Shown piece after piece: positions 8,414 through 16,152 of a stretch of 64,000 nucleotides of DNA. Source of the stretch: Trinickia terrae (GTDB lineage: Bacteria > Pseudomonadota > Gammaproteobacteria > Burkholderiales > Burkholderiaceae); the NCBI RefSeq assembly GCF_005144415.1, contig NZ_SWJE01000011.1, positions 62,001 through 126,000 of the forward strand. The letters run 5' to 3'. Numbering within the stretch: the first letter of the stretch is position 1; every line of letters begins with the position of its first letter. Under the pieces are notes generated by a model that made no database searches, was not told the origin of the DNA, and saw only the letters and a list, made by a program, of their open reading frames with translations. Both the position numbers and the translations under genes were made by a program.

Positions 8414-8773
8414 TCACGCGCAGGAGCGCGCGCCGCCTATTGCGGGCGGCCCGGCTTGTTGGACCAGTAGAGCAGGCACGCGACCGCCCGCGGCGACGCT
8501 TGCGAGGTACAGCGCCGCGAGCCGCAGCCAGCCGAGCGCGAGCTCGAGGTCGCGGCCGAACAGATGGAGGCCGATCACATCGACCGCCAGGTGCGTGAGG
8601 TTGGCGTGCAGCGCGCTATAGGTGACGAGCTGCCAGACGTGAAACGCGGGGTGAAACGCGGGCACGCCCGCGGGCGCGGGCGGCCAGAGCGCGAACAGGT
8701 CGATCAGCGTCTGCGGATAGGCCTGTTCGAGAAGAAACGCCGCGACGTTCAGCGCGACGAGGGCGAGGATCAT
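8414..8773 (-). pseudogene. Truncated rhomboid-family membrane protein
   Basis: From ATG 8773 the product is about 119 residues. The hydrophobic N-terminal helix is followed by WQLVTYSALH and HANLTHLAVDVIGLHLFG, matching the rhomboid segment around the conserved H-x4-H-x3-N, with Asn replaced by Asp. The frame ends before the helix that carries the catalytic GxSG serine. The last residues (AGPPAIGGARSCA) resemble the approach to that motif. Another frame from about 8490 to a stop at 8437-8439 encodes the hydrophobic AVACLLYWSNKPGRPQ, so a frameshift is possible. I read it as a remnant without protease activity; a small functional membrane protein is the alternative. Confidence 0.5.
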
Positions 8774-9084
8774 GGCTGTCCGGCTGTAAGCGTGAGCGCC
8801 GCGCGAGCGGACGAACGGAAAGACGCACACAGTGAATGGGACACGAGCCGCGCGAGCGGCTCAGTCTGTCAGCACACATCGAACACCCGGATTCGCGAGA
8901 CGGCGGAAATCCCGGTTATCGATAAAAGCGAAAAGCGCGTTTCTCTCCCCGGGGCGCCGGGCGATTAATTGGCCGGCCACCCTCTAATATCTTGGAGGTA
9001 GACGGAAGTCTGGCGTTTAAATATATTCGAATCGAAATGTATGACGAATGGATTGATTAACCTGGTCGCGAAAGAATTAATAAA
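8774..9084. other. Intergenic region upstream of the biosynthetic island
   Basis: No gene is visible. The right half (about 8981-9084) is distinctly AT-rich compared with its surroundings. It holds the lux box at 8980-8999 and a TATATT -10 candidate at 9022-9027. The shift in composition marks the left boundary of the island and suggests acquired DNA. Confidence 0.6.
8980..8999 (+). promoter_or_regulatory. Lux box upstream of the halogenase cluster
   Basis: ACCTCTAATATCTTGGAGGT is a 20-base dyad that matches 14 of 20 positions of the Vibrio fischeri lux box ACCTGTAGGATCGTACAGGT, including both ACCT/AGGT ends. With TATATT at 9022-9027 as -10 and a start near 9032, the box is centred close to -42.5, the usual LuxR activator position. 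The likely binder is the LuxR homologue at 20762-21475. Confidence 0.65.
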
Positions 9085-9771
9085 ATGAAAAAAGATGAGA
9101 TAAGGTTTGTTTATGAAAGAAAAGTCAATACTTCGACGATATCCGATATTCTCGATTCGCTCGGTGTCGATGCGGCGTTGAACGAGAAGATCGGTTCGAT
9201 TAACCGTGGCGATCATTATTTCGCCGGTTTTGCGTACACCGTCGAATGGGCGCGGGTCAGAAAGGGCGCCGATATCCTTGCCTCGCAGGAGTCGACCTGG
9301 GAGCAGGTCAAGCGCTTCCTGGTCCCCGAGATATCCGATGGCGCCGGGCTTGTCTATGTGGCCGGCGCAGGGCCGGTCCTGACCTCAGCGGCGCTTGCCG
9401 GCGCCATGAGCTGCACCTATTTCGACCGGCTCGGATTCGAAGGCGTCGTATTGGGCGGTGCGGTCCGGGATATCCCCGAATTACGCGAGCTGAAGCTGCC
9501 CGTTTTGGCCAGCAATCCGGTTCCGGTGGATACGCAGGGCGGATATCGCGTGGCCGGCACCGGCGGTTCGTGCGTGATTGATAATCGGACGGTTCATACG
9601 GGCGACCTGATTATATCGGACAGCAGCGGCACGGTTGTCGTGCCGTCGGCATTGATCGATACGGTTCTGGAGCGGGCCTGGAAAACCGACGAAGTCGAAA
9701 ATGAAATGCTTCGTCAGATTCGCAGCGGGAGCCGGCTACCGCAATTGGTCGAAGAACGTCGCCGGATTTGA
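9085..9771 (+). CDS. RraA-like aldolase family protein
   Basis: The 228-residue protein belongs to the RraA-like fold shared by 4-hydroxy-4-methyl-2-oxoglutarate aldolases, 4-carboxy-4-hydroxy-2-oxoadipate aldolases and RNase E inhibitors. It has the family's glycine-rich segment LGGAVRDIPELRELKLPV, with the Arg-Asp pair that binds pyruvate and metal in the aldolases, and the late GDLIISDSSGTVVVP strand. As first gene after the lux box, beside an aminotransferase and a prephenate-related enzyme, it more likely makes or cleaves a 2-oxo acid than regulates RNase E. The Shine-Dalgarno sequence is weak. The next gene starts 33 bases downstream. Confidence 0.75.
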   Translation: MKKDEIRFVYERKVNTSTISDILDSLGVDAALNEKIGSINRGDHYFAGFAYTVEWARVRKGADILASQESTWEQVKRFLVPEISDGAGLVYVAGAGPVLTSAALAGAMSCTYFDRLGFEGVVLGGAVRDIPELRELKLPVLASNPVPVDTQGGYRVAGTGGSCVIDNRTVHTGDLIISDSSGTVVVPSALIDTVLERAWKTDEVENEMLRQIRSGSRLPQLVEERRRI

Positions 9772-9803
9772 TGTGCGGTTGAAACGCATTCAAGGAGATT
9801 GGC

Positions 9804-10343
9804 ATGCTGAAGATTCACACGCTGGGCCCGGCCGGAACGAATTGCGAGAAGGCGGCGAGACTCTATCTCGATCGCCGCGGCATGGACGGGCAGGTCCTGC
9901 TTTATGAAACGCTGGAGAAGGCGGCCGACGAAATGAGGTCCACGCAGACGCCCGACGATTTGCTGTTGGGATGCATCGTGTACCCCTATCTGCACGAGCT
10001 CGTGTTCCGCAACCATCACTGGATGAAGCTCGTCGATTGCTTCGTGATGGACACCTACGACATGGTGTTCGCGAGCCGGTTTGCCGACGTATCGCGGATC
10101 GCGAACATAGGCTCTCACCCGGCGCCGGTCGATCTTCTCGCCGGGGTGACGGGGCTGTCGCCGGCGTTGAAGCCGACCCTGGTCACCTCGAATGCCGAAG
10201 CCGCGCGGCTTTGCGCGGCCGGCCAGTTCGACGGCTGCATCTCGACGCGCATCGCCGCGGAACGCGCGGGACTCAAGGTGCTGGAGAACTTCGGTCCCGT
10301 GCCGATGGGCTTCAGCATCCATGCCAAAGGAGCCCGTCAATGA
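9804..10343 (+). CDS. Prephenate dehydratase-fold protein, BacA-like (putative prephenate decarboxylase)
   Basis: A 179-residue single-domain protein resembling BacA, which decarboxylates prephenate without aromatisation in bacilysin biosynthesis. Shared landmarks are the start TLGPAGTNCEKAA (BacA TLGPEGTSSEYAA), SHPAPVDLL (BacA SHPSPINL), TSNAEAARL, and an end FGPVPMGFSIHAKG (BacA FKSIPMSWSLFGKG). It lacks the ACT domain of PheA. True dehydratases use a Thr-Arg-Phe motif that I do not see in its usual place. Its stop overlaps the next start (ATGA, 10340-10343), so it is coupled to the aminotransferase that could act on its product. Substrate is inferred; a different keto or dicarboxylic acid is possible. 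Confidence 0.7.
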   Translation: MLKIHTLGPAGTNCEKAARLYLDRRGMDGQVLLYETLEKAADEMRSTQTPDDLLLGCIVYPYLHELVFRNHHWMKLVDCFVMDTYDMVFASRFADVSRIANIGSHPAPVDLLAGVTGLSPALKPTLVTSNAEAARLCAAGQFDGCISTRIAAERAGLKVLENFGPVPMGFSIHAKGARQ

Positions 10344-11197
10344 AGTGGTGGCTCGATGGCAATCTGATCCCGGCCGATACGCTGTCCGTTCCGATCAACA
10401 CTTATTCGCTGCACTACGGCTTGTGCGTGTTCGAGGGCATTCGCGCATACGGCATCAACGGCCGCCGGTCCATTTTCCGCCTCGATGAGCACGTCGCGCG
10501 TTTCTTCGCGTCGGCCGACATGATCGGCTCTCCGATCAGGACGTGCAGCGCCGCCGACGTGCGCGACGCGGTCATGGCCGTCGCGGAGACGGCGCCGGGC
10601 AACGACCTCTATATACGGCCGCTCTATTACGTCGGCAACGGCATCATGGGCTTGCGCGCGGCGGAGCTCGAGCAGCACGTGGCCGTGACGGCGTGGCAAT
10701 GGAGCACCGATCGCTCGCATTCGCGCTACACGTCGGGAATCAAGGTCGTGATTTCCCGGCACCTGCGGCACAAGGATTACGCGCAGGCAAAGGTGTCGGG
10801 GAACTACCTGGCCTCGGTCGCCGCGGTGAGTTCGATTCCCGCGGGATTCGACGAGGCGATCCTGCTCGACGAGGACGGCTATCTGTCCGAGGCGACGGCG
10901 CAGAACGTATTCATGGTGGTTCGAAACGAAATCCACACGCCTCGCGTCAAGTCGTGCCTGAACGGCATCACGCGCGGCGCGGTGATCGAGCTCGCACGCC
11001 GGGACGGCTTTCGCGTCTGCGAGCGCGACATCACCCCTGCCGAATTGCTGGCGGCCGATGAAGCATTCCTGACCAGCACGGCTTCCGAAGTCCTGCCGAT
11101 CGCGCAGGTCGAGTCCCGCGCGCTCGCCTCAGCGTTGCCGGGCTCATACACGTCGCGGATCCGGCAGTCGTTCCTCGACCTCGTCCAGACGCGCTGA
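10340..11197 (+). CDS. Class IV PLP aminotransferase (IlvE-like)
   Basis: A 285-residue fold type IV transaminase of the branched-chain/D-amino-acid/aminodeoxychorismate lyase group. It shows the IlvE-type N-terminus (SLHYGLCVFEGIRAY), YIRPLYYVGN, the PLP-lysine region YAQAKVSGNYLAS, the EATAQNVFMV strand and the phosphate-binding end FLTSTASEVLPI. It overlaps the BacA-like gene by four bases. In this setting it most likely converts a pathway 2-oxo acid to the amino acid that is later adenylated. Closest functional group is branched-chain aminotransferase; the actual acceptor is unknown. Confidence 0.85.
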   Translation: MKWWLDGNLIPADTLSVPINTYSLHYGLCVFEGIRAYGINGRRSIFRLDEHVARFFASADMIGSPIRTCSAADVRDAVMAVAETAPGNDLYIRPLYYVGNGIMGLRAAELEQHVAVTAWQWSTDRSHSRYTSGIKVVISRHLRHKDYAQAKVSGNYLASVAAVSSIPAGFDEAILLDEDGYLSEATAQNVFMVVRNEIHTPRVKSCLNGITRGAVIELARRDGFRVCERDITPAELLAADEAFLTSTASEVLPIAQVESRALASALPGSYTSRIRQSFLDLVQTR

Positions 11198-11235
11198 ATT
11201 CTCGATTCTCTTGTCTCACAGCCAAAGGAGCAGAA

Positions 11236-11904
11236 ATGGGAGCACCGTACTTCATGCATAGCCGCAGCTTCTACCGCAACTCGCCCGACGTCGATCTCGC
11301 ATTCCTGCAAGCGTCGTTCGACAACGTTCCTTACGACCATTACTTCACTCAAGGCCAGCGCTTCAGGACGACGTCGCGCGTCGAAATCACCGGCCACGGG
11401 TTCCGGCTGTTGCCGAAACGGCCGCTCTATCAGCCGCCGTCGGTCAACAAGCTCGAAAAATACGGTGGAATCTGCCGAGACTACGAAGACGCCCCCGTTT
11501 CGCTGATCGAATCGGCGCCGTTCCAGAAGCTGATCATGGAGTGGATCTCGCGTACGGGCGTCCAGGCAAAGAGCTTCTCGGTCCACCAGATCCGCACCAC
11601 CGGCACGGGCAGCCCGGTTCCGGAAGGCCGGCACCACGACGGCACCGACTGGACGGGCTTGTACGTCGTCAAGCGTCACGGGATCGATCCGGAGAGCGCA
11701 TGCACGACGTACTGGGACCGGGAGGAAGAGGTCGTGATGCGCGACATCCTGGGCGAGGGGGAACTGATCACGTTCGAGGATTCCAAGTACACGCACGATA
11801 CGACCGCGCTCGTGCCGGTGCGCGACGGCGCATACCGCGACGTATTCGTGTTGACGCTGCCCGAGCATGGCGTGAACGTTCCCGACGAATTGATCGGGGA
11901 ATGA
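11236..11904 (+). CDS. 2OG-Fe(II) dioxygenase, IDO/BsmA-type amino-acid hydroxylase family
   Basis: A 222-residue protein of the 2OG-Fe dioxygenase family (PF10014 type) that includes L-isoleucine 4-hydroxylase. It retains the iron triad: H133 and D135 in GRHHDGTDW, and H187 in KYTHDTTAL. An Arg near residue 201 (AYRDVFVLTL) could bind 2-oxoglutarate. The family hydroxylates free aliphatic amino acids. A clear AAAGGAG element precedes the ATG. It sits between the aminotransferase and the cupin, one base from the latter. It is therefore a second non-haem iron oxygenase in the cluster besides the halogenase. Confidence 0.8.
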   Translation: MGAPYFMHSRSFYRNSPDVDLAFLQASFDNVPYDHYFTQGQRFRTTSRVEITGHGFRLLPKRPLYQPPSVNKLEKYGGICRDYEDAPVSLIESAPFQKLIMEWISRTGVQAKSFSVHQIRTTGTGSPVPEGRHHDGTDWTGLYVVKRHGIDPESACTTYWDREEEVVMRDILGEGELITFEDSKYTHDTTALVPVRDGAYRDVFVLTLPEHGVNVPDELIGE

Positions 11905-11905
11905 G

Positions 11906-12286
11906 ATGCCGCTCTTTAGCCGAAGTGCGTTGAAAACTCACGAAGTCATCGCCGGCGGACGGGCAAGCTTCATTCACGGGGAGCGCTTCTCGCTGGCGTT
12001 CTGGAAGCTCGATGCGGGGGCGGTGCTGCCATTGCATCGACATCCTCATGAAATGGCGCCCAACGTGATGTCCGGCGCCATCGAACTGACCGTCGATGGG
12101 CAAACGTATCGCCTGAATGCGGGAGACACGTTCGTGATTCCACCCGGCGTCCCGCATTCGGCGGTGGCGCTCGAACCGTCCGAAGTCGTCGACGTGTTCG
12201 CTCCCGTGCGCGAGGACTACCGGGCGTTGGCCGCGGGAGGGGCCGCGACGTACCTCGGGCCCGCGACGCAGACCGACAATCCCTGA
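11906..12286 (+). CDS. Single-domain cupin protein
   Basis: A 126-residue cupin with both family motifs: PLHRHPHEMAPNVMSG (His ligands and acidic residue) and GDTFVIPPGVPHSAVAL (second His). Metal binding is therefore likely. In bacilysin synthesis the bicupin BacB isomerises the BacA product; this mono-cupin beside a BacA-like gene could play a related isomerase or metal-dependent role, but the similarity is only at fold level. It starts one base after the hydroxylase stop and ends 12 bases before the adenylation gene, so it is inside the operon. Confidence 0.75.
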   Translation: MPLFSRSALKTHEVIAGGRASFIHGERFSLAFWKLDAGAVLPLHRHPHEMAPNVMSGAIELTVDGQTYRLNAGDTFVIPPGVPHSAVALEPSEVVDVFAPVREDYRALAAGGAATYLGPATQTDNP

Positions 12287-12298
12287 GCGAGGCAAACG

Positions 12299-13846
12299 AT
12301 GGAATCCTACTATTCGATGCTGTCGCGGCATCGCGACAGCGCTCGGCCCGCTTTCATCGACGCGGCGGGCCGCGCGATCCGTTTCAACCAGTTGTTCGAG
12401 TACGCCGACACCATAGGGCAAAGCCTGACGCGGCTGCTCGGCGACGGCAATTGCGCGGTCGGGGTGCTGCAGGACAAGAGCCTTACCGCGGTGGTCTCGA
12501 TCTTCGGCGTGCTGGCCGGCAACAAGGTCTTCGTGCCGATTTCGCCGACGCTGCCCGTGTCGCGCCGGGAGTCGATCGTCAAGGCGACGTCGATGAGGGT
12601 GGTGCTCGTCGACTATGCGCTCGACGACGCCATCGCACTCGAGCTGACGCGCCTCGGCCTCGTGCTGATCTTCTGCTCGGTGGACGAAGACGGGCTGCGG
12701 CTGCAGGTCGGCAATCGCGAGGTGCTGGCGGGCGAGCCGGCGGCGCCCGTGTTCGACGCGCCGCTGAGCCACATTCTCTTCACCAGCGGCACGACGGGTA
12801 CGCCGAAGGGCGTGATGATCAAGGCGGAAAGCCAGGCCGCCTTCACGCGAACGATGGCGGCCGCGTTCGGTCACGACTCGGCGACGCGCTGGCTTTCCGT
12901 TTCGCCGCTCTATTTCGACGTCGTCACGCTCGATCTGTTCGTCGAAGTGTATTGCGGCGCCACGGTCTACCTCTACCCGCCGGGACTGCCGGCTGCCGAG
13001 CTCGCCTATACGCTCGAGAAGCATGCGATCACCGATGTGCTGTTCATTTCATCGGTCGTGAAGATGCTGGCATCCGAATTCTCCGAGCTCAAGCGGCGCG
13101 ACCTGTCGTATCTCAGACAACTGTGGTACGGGGGCGAACCGTGTCCTGTCGAGGCGCTCAGGAAAATCAAGCAATGGGTGCCGCAGGTCGGCTTTGCCCA
13201 ATGCTATGGACCGACCGAGGTCTGCAACAATTCGACGCTGATGCGCTTTGACGACGTGCCTTCGGACCGCTCGGGATTCATGCCGTTGGGCAAGCCGATC
13301 GACTCGGTGGAGGCGTACGTGGTGGACGCCGACGGGCAGCAGCTCACCGCCCCCGGTATCGGCGAGCTCTATCTCGGCGGCGTGCAGGTGATGGCCGGTT
13401 ATCTGGGCGATCCGTCGGGCACGGCGAAGAAACTGCTCTCGAACCGCTTCAACCCCGCGTCGCCGTATCCGCTGTTCCGTACAGGCGACTTCGTTCATCT
13501 CGATGCCGACGGCCTGCTCTGGTTTCATGGCCGCCAGGACGACCTGGTCAAAGTGCGCGGCAATCGCATCTCGCTGCACGAAGTCCAGGCGGCCATCGTT
13601 TCCGAACCGGAGGTCGCCGATGCGATCGTCCGGGTCGCGCCGGACTCGATAGGCGGCTTCCTCGACGCGCTCGAAGCCGTGGTGATCTGCCATCAAGCGA
13701 TCGACAAGAAGACGCTCACCGATCGAATTCGTGCGCGGCTGCCTGCCTACATGGTTCCCGACCGGATCACCATCGAGCTGAGACGAGACGTGCCGATCAA
13801 GGAAAACGGCAAGCTCGACCGGCAGCAGGTGCTGTCGCGCATCTGA
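12299..13846 (+). CDS. Stand-alone NRPS-type adenylation enzyme
   Basis: A 515-residue AMP-forming ligase that would activate an amino acid and load it on the neighbouring carrier protein. Core motifs are in order: A3 LFTSGTTGTPKG (about 160-171), A4-like YFDVVTLDLF, A5 CYGPTEV, A7 FRTGDF, A8 GRQDDLVKVRGNRI and A10 KENGKLDRQ with the catalytic lysine. The Asp after Phe in A4 is the residue that normally binds the alpha-amino group, which supports an alpha-amino acid substrate. There is no condensation or thioesterase domain. Partners are the PCP at 13931 and the carrier-dependent halogenase at 14230, as in SyrB1/SyrB2 or CmaA/CmaB systems. Confidence 0.88.
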   Translation: MESYYSMLSRHRDSARPAFIDAAGRAIRFNQLFEYADTIGQSLTRLLGDGNCAVGVLQDKSLTAVVSIFGVLAGNKVFVPISPTLPVSRRESIVKATSMRVVLVDYALDDAIALELTRLGLVLIFCSVDEDGLRLQVGNREVLAGEPAAPVFDAPLSHILFTSGTTGTPKGVMIKAESQAAFTRTMAAAFGHDSATRWLSVSPLYFDVVTLDLFVEVYCGATVYLYPPGLPAAELAYTLEKHAITDVLFISSVVKMLASEFSELKRRDLSYLRQLWYGGEPCPVEALRKIKQWVPQVGFAQCYGPTEVCNNSTLMRFDDVPSDRSGFMPLGKPIDSVEAYVVDADGQQLTAPGIGELYLGGVQVMAGYLGDPSGTAKKLLSNRFNPASPYPLFRTGDFVHLDADGLLWFHGRQDDLVKVRGNRISLHEVQAAIVSEPEVADAIVRVAPDSIGGFLDALEAVVICHQAIDKKTLTDRIRARLPAYMVPDRITIELRRDVPIKENGKLDRQQVLSRI

Positions 13847-13864
13847 GCGCCTGGGCCACTCCTG

Positions 13865-13892
13865 GCCGGGCCAATCCAGGCCGGGCCAATCT
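13865..13892 (+). repeat. Short direct repeat between adenylation and carrier genes
   Basis: GGCCGGGCCAATC occurs at 13865-13877 and 13880-13892, a 15-base period, with a degenerate third copy just before. The 84-base gap it occupies is long for this tight operon and could form hairpins affecting the stoichiometry of the carrier protein. Confidence 0.6.
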
Positions 13893-13930
13893 TCATCCCG
13901 CTGCACAACGACGAAAAGGAAAACCAGCAC

Positions 13931-14194
13931 ATGTCCGAGATCAACGATTACCAGACGCCCGAAGAGGCCGCGCTTGCGAGCATCTTCTGCGAAATCCTGA
14001 ACCTCGATCGAATCGACCCCGACGTCGGCTATCTGGACCTCGGCGGCAACTCCATCTCGCTCTATCTGATCCTGGAAAAAGTGAAGGAGCGGTACGCGAT
14101 CGACCTGGATCCGCAGCTGTTCTTCAAGAGGGAGACTTCGTCGCTTCGCGAACTGGCCATCGCCATCGCGCGCCAAACCGCCGTGCTCTTTTGA
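13931..14194 (+). CDS. Free-standing peptidyl/acyl carrier protein
   Basis: An 87-residue carrier protein with the phosphopantetheine attachment motif LDLGGNSISLYLI, the serine following GGN. It has a four-helix carrier pattern (EEAALASIFCEIL at the start, SSLRELAIAI at the end). LGGNS rather than LGGDS is seen in many NRPS-type carriers. It lies between the adenylation enzyme and the SyrB2-like halogenase. The likely cycle is loading of an amino acid, chlorination on the carrier, then transfer by the KAS III-like protein. An AAAAGGA element precedes the start. Confidence 0.87.
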   Translation: MSEINDYQTPEEAALASIFCEILNLDRIDPDVGYLDLGGNSISLYLILEKVKERYAIDLDPQLFFKRETSSLRELAIAIARQTAVLF

Positions 14195-14229
14195 GCCGTC
14201 CCCAAGCCTAACCGACGAGATCGACGCGA

Positions 14230-15111
14230 ATGACTAACGAATACAGCTTGAGCCGGGAAGAACTGTCGAAGTTCTGGGCAAACGGATTTATCGGTCCATT
14301 CACTTTGTATGAACCGGACGAGATGACACGATTGTGGGGCGATGTCCGTCTGAATCTTTTCGACCGGTCGCGTTCGCCATATCCGCAATCGCGGCTGAAT
14401 TACGACCGCCACCTCGACGTGAAGGCGTTGAGCGACGTCGCTGGCCACCCGCGCATCGTCGATCGCGTCGCCAGCATTCTGGGCAGCGACCTGCTGTGCT
14501 GGCGTTCGGAATGGTTCCCGAAGTACCCGGGCGACGAAGGCACGGAATGGCATCAGGCCAAGACCTTCGTCGAATTCGAGGGCAATCCGCGTTTGCGTCC
14601 GACGGAAAACAAGAACGGGCTGTGGGGCGTGACCGTGTGGACCGCGTTCACCGAGGCGACGCGTGAAAACGGCTGCATGAAGCTGATGCCGGGTACGCAG
14701 GACGAGTGGTTCTTCGACGAGACGCGGTCCGTCGAGCACGACCCCTCGCGTATCAACAACAAGGTCGCGGACAACGAAAAGCAGGGCTTCTTCGGCTACG
14801 ACTGGGACAAGCTGAAGGTCGACCCGAACTGGAAGCCGGACGAATCGCGGGCGGTCCACATGCAGATGCAGCCTGGCCAGTTCTTCATCTTTTCGTCGCA
14901 AACGCTGCACGGCTCGGAGCCGAATCGCAGCCGGACGCAGTCGCGATTCGGCTGGTCGACACGGTATGTCGCGACGCAGGTCCAGGTCTACCCGGGCTAC
15001 GACCGCTACACGAGTCTCGGGGAGACCTTGTCGCTCGACAACTATTCGACCGTCCTGGTCTCGGGCAGCGACCGGTTCGGCCACAACAAAGTGCGCATGC
15101 CGCTCGCCTGA
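14230..15111 (+). CDS. SyrB2-like non-haem iron 2OG-dependent halogenase
   Basis: A 293-residue PhyH-superfamily protein closely resembling SyrB2 and CmaB, which chlorinate unactivated carbons of carrier-bound amino acids. Shared blocks are GFIGPF near the start, NYDRHLD, LLCWR, FPKYPGDEGTEWHQA, GVTVWTAFTEA, NGCMKLMPGTQ and NWKPDES. The diagnostic site is H108-Q109-A110 (HxA). Hydroxylases have HxD/E here; alanine leaves a coordination site for chloride. The distal His is H227 (TLHGSEP), and R239 or R245 would bind 2OG. It follows the carrier protein by 35 bases. Chlorination is inferred from these residues; the substrate is unknown. Confidence 0.9.
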   Translation: MTNEYSLSREELSKFWANGFIGPFTLYEPDEMTRLWGDVRLNLFDRSRSPYPQSRLNYDRHLDVKALSDVAGHPRIVDRVASILGSDLLCWRSEWFPKYPGDEGTEWHQAKTFVEFEGNPRLRPTENKNGLWGVTVWTAFTEATRENGCMKLMPGTQDEWFFDETRSVEHDPSRINNKVADNEKQGFFGYDWDKLKVDPNWKPDESRAVHMQMQPGQFFIFSSQTLHGSEPNRSRTQSRFGWSTRYVATQVQVYPGYDRYTSLGETLSLDNYSTVLVSGSDRFGHNKVRMPLA

Positions 15112-15140
15112 TCGGGCACTGTTCGCGGAAGAAAGCCATC

Positions 15141-16070
15141 ATGAAAGAACCCGTGTTTATCAGTGCGCCGTCGTACGTGACCGGAGCGTTTGTCGAACTG
15201 GACCGGCTCGCGCTCGACGATGCGGAACGGTCGTCGCTGCTCGAAGTCGGTGTGGCCGGCGCCCGCACCCTCGTCGATATCCCGTTGATGACGCTTGCTG
15301 CACAGGCCATGCGCAAGGCGATGGCGGCCACGATGATCCGCGCGGACGATGTCGATGCCGTGGTCCTCTGCACCTCGAGTTTCTGGTGGCACCGGCAGCT
15401 TTCTTCCGGCTCGATCAGCCGCGCGCTGCTCGATCTGGGCATGCAGCGGGCCCAGGTCGTCATGGCCTCGGTGATGGGCTGTCATAACGCCATCACCGGC
15501 TTGCGGCTCGCGCGCAGCCTGATCCGTTCCGAACCGCTCCGGAACGTGATGCTCGTCACGGTCGACGTCGCCGCTCCCGACGCGTCGCGGTTGGCCGACG
15601 GTCCCTCGGTTCTCGGGGATGGCGCCGCGGCGTGCCTCGTCTCGACGCAGTTCCACGGGAGCGGCTATCAATTGATGGATCTGGTGCTTCACGACGGGCA
15701 TCGGATCGCACGCCTCGGCGATTGCCCGGAGGATCGGCAGCTCAAGCTCGTCGAATGGCTATCCGCAGTCAAGGGCGTTTGCGCGGAGCTTCTGAAGCGC
15801 AACACGCTCCACGCCGACCAGATCGATCGGCTGATCTGCAACAACTACAACCCGAGAATGAGCCGATGGATCGCGAGCCAGGCGGGCGTCGATCCTCAAA
15901 GAGCTTGCACGTTCGACCGCACGCGCGGACACATCTGGTCCTCGGACATATTGATCAGCCTTGCCGAGACAGCCGGGCAGCAAGACTTCGAAGGCGTGGA
16001 CCGTCTGCTGTGCGTGGGTTCCGGGCCTCATAACTTCGGCGCGGCGCTGCTCGAGCGGCGCGCGAACTGA
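15141..16070 (+). CDS. KAS III-like acyltransferase with altered active site
   Basis: A 309-residue thiolase-fold protein of the FabH type. The nucleophilic Cys aligns with C114 (VMGCHNAITG). The canonical HQAN His position is Asn (N234 in ICNNYNPRM), and the canonical GN Asn position is His (H264 in RGHIWSSD), so the usual Cys-His-Asn triad appears permuted. The glycine-rich C-terminus VGSGPHNFGAALLE is retained. KAS III-like proteins in natural product clusters often transfer acyl groups to alcohols, amines or carriers instead of condensing with malonyl-ACP. Here it may offload or elongate the chlorinated aminoacyl group. Function is inferred from context. Confidence 0.75.
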   Translation: MKEPVFISAPSYVTGAFVELDRLALDDAERSSLLEVGVAGARTLVDIPLMTLAAQAMRKAMAATMIRADDVDAVVLCTSSFWWHRQLSSGSISRALLDLGMQRAQVVMASVMGCHNAITGLRLARSLIRSEPLRNVMLVTVDVAAPDASRLADGPSVLGDGAAACLVSTQFHGSGYQLMDLVLHDGHRIARLGDCPEDRQLKLVEWLSAVKGVCAELLKRNTLHADQIDRLICNNYNPRMSRWIASQAGVDPQRACTFDRTRGHIWSSDILISLAETAGQQDFEGVDRLLCVGSGPHNFGAALLERRAN

Positions 16071-16152
16071 CGACGCAAAGCAGTGGCTGCGTTTCATGAA
16101 TTCGGGCAATCGGCGATTGTCCGCCCGACCGTTCAACACTCCAGGTATGTCA

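Noticed and set aside
9804-12286. A bacilysin cluster
   Set aside because: BacA-like and cupin genes are present, but no BacC, BacD ligase, BacF or BacG equivalents; the adenylation/PCP/halogenase set points elsewhere.
12299-14194. A modular NRPS assembly line
   Set aside because: Only a free adenylation domain and a free carrier protein are visible; no condensation or thioesterase domain in the window.
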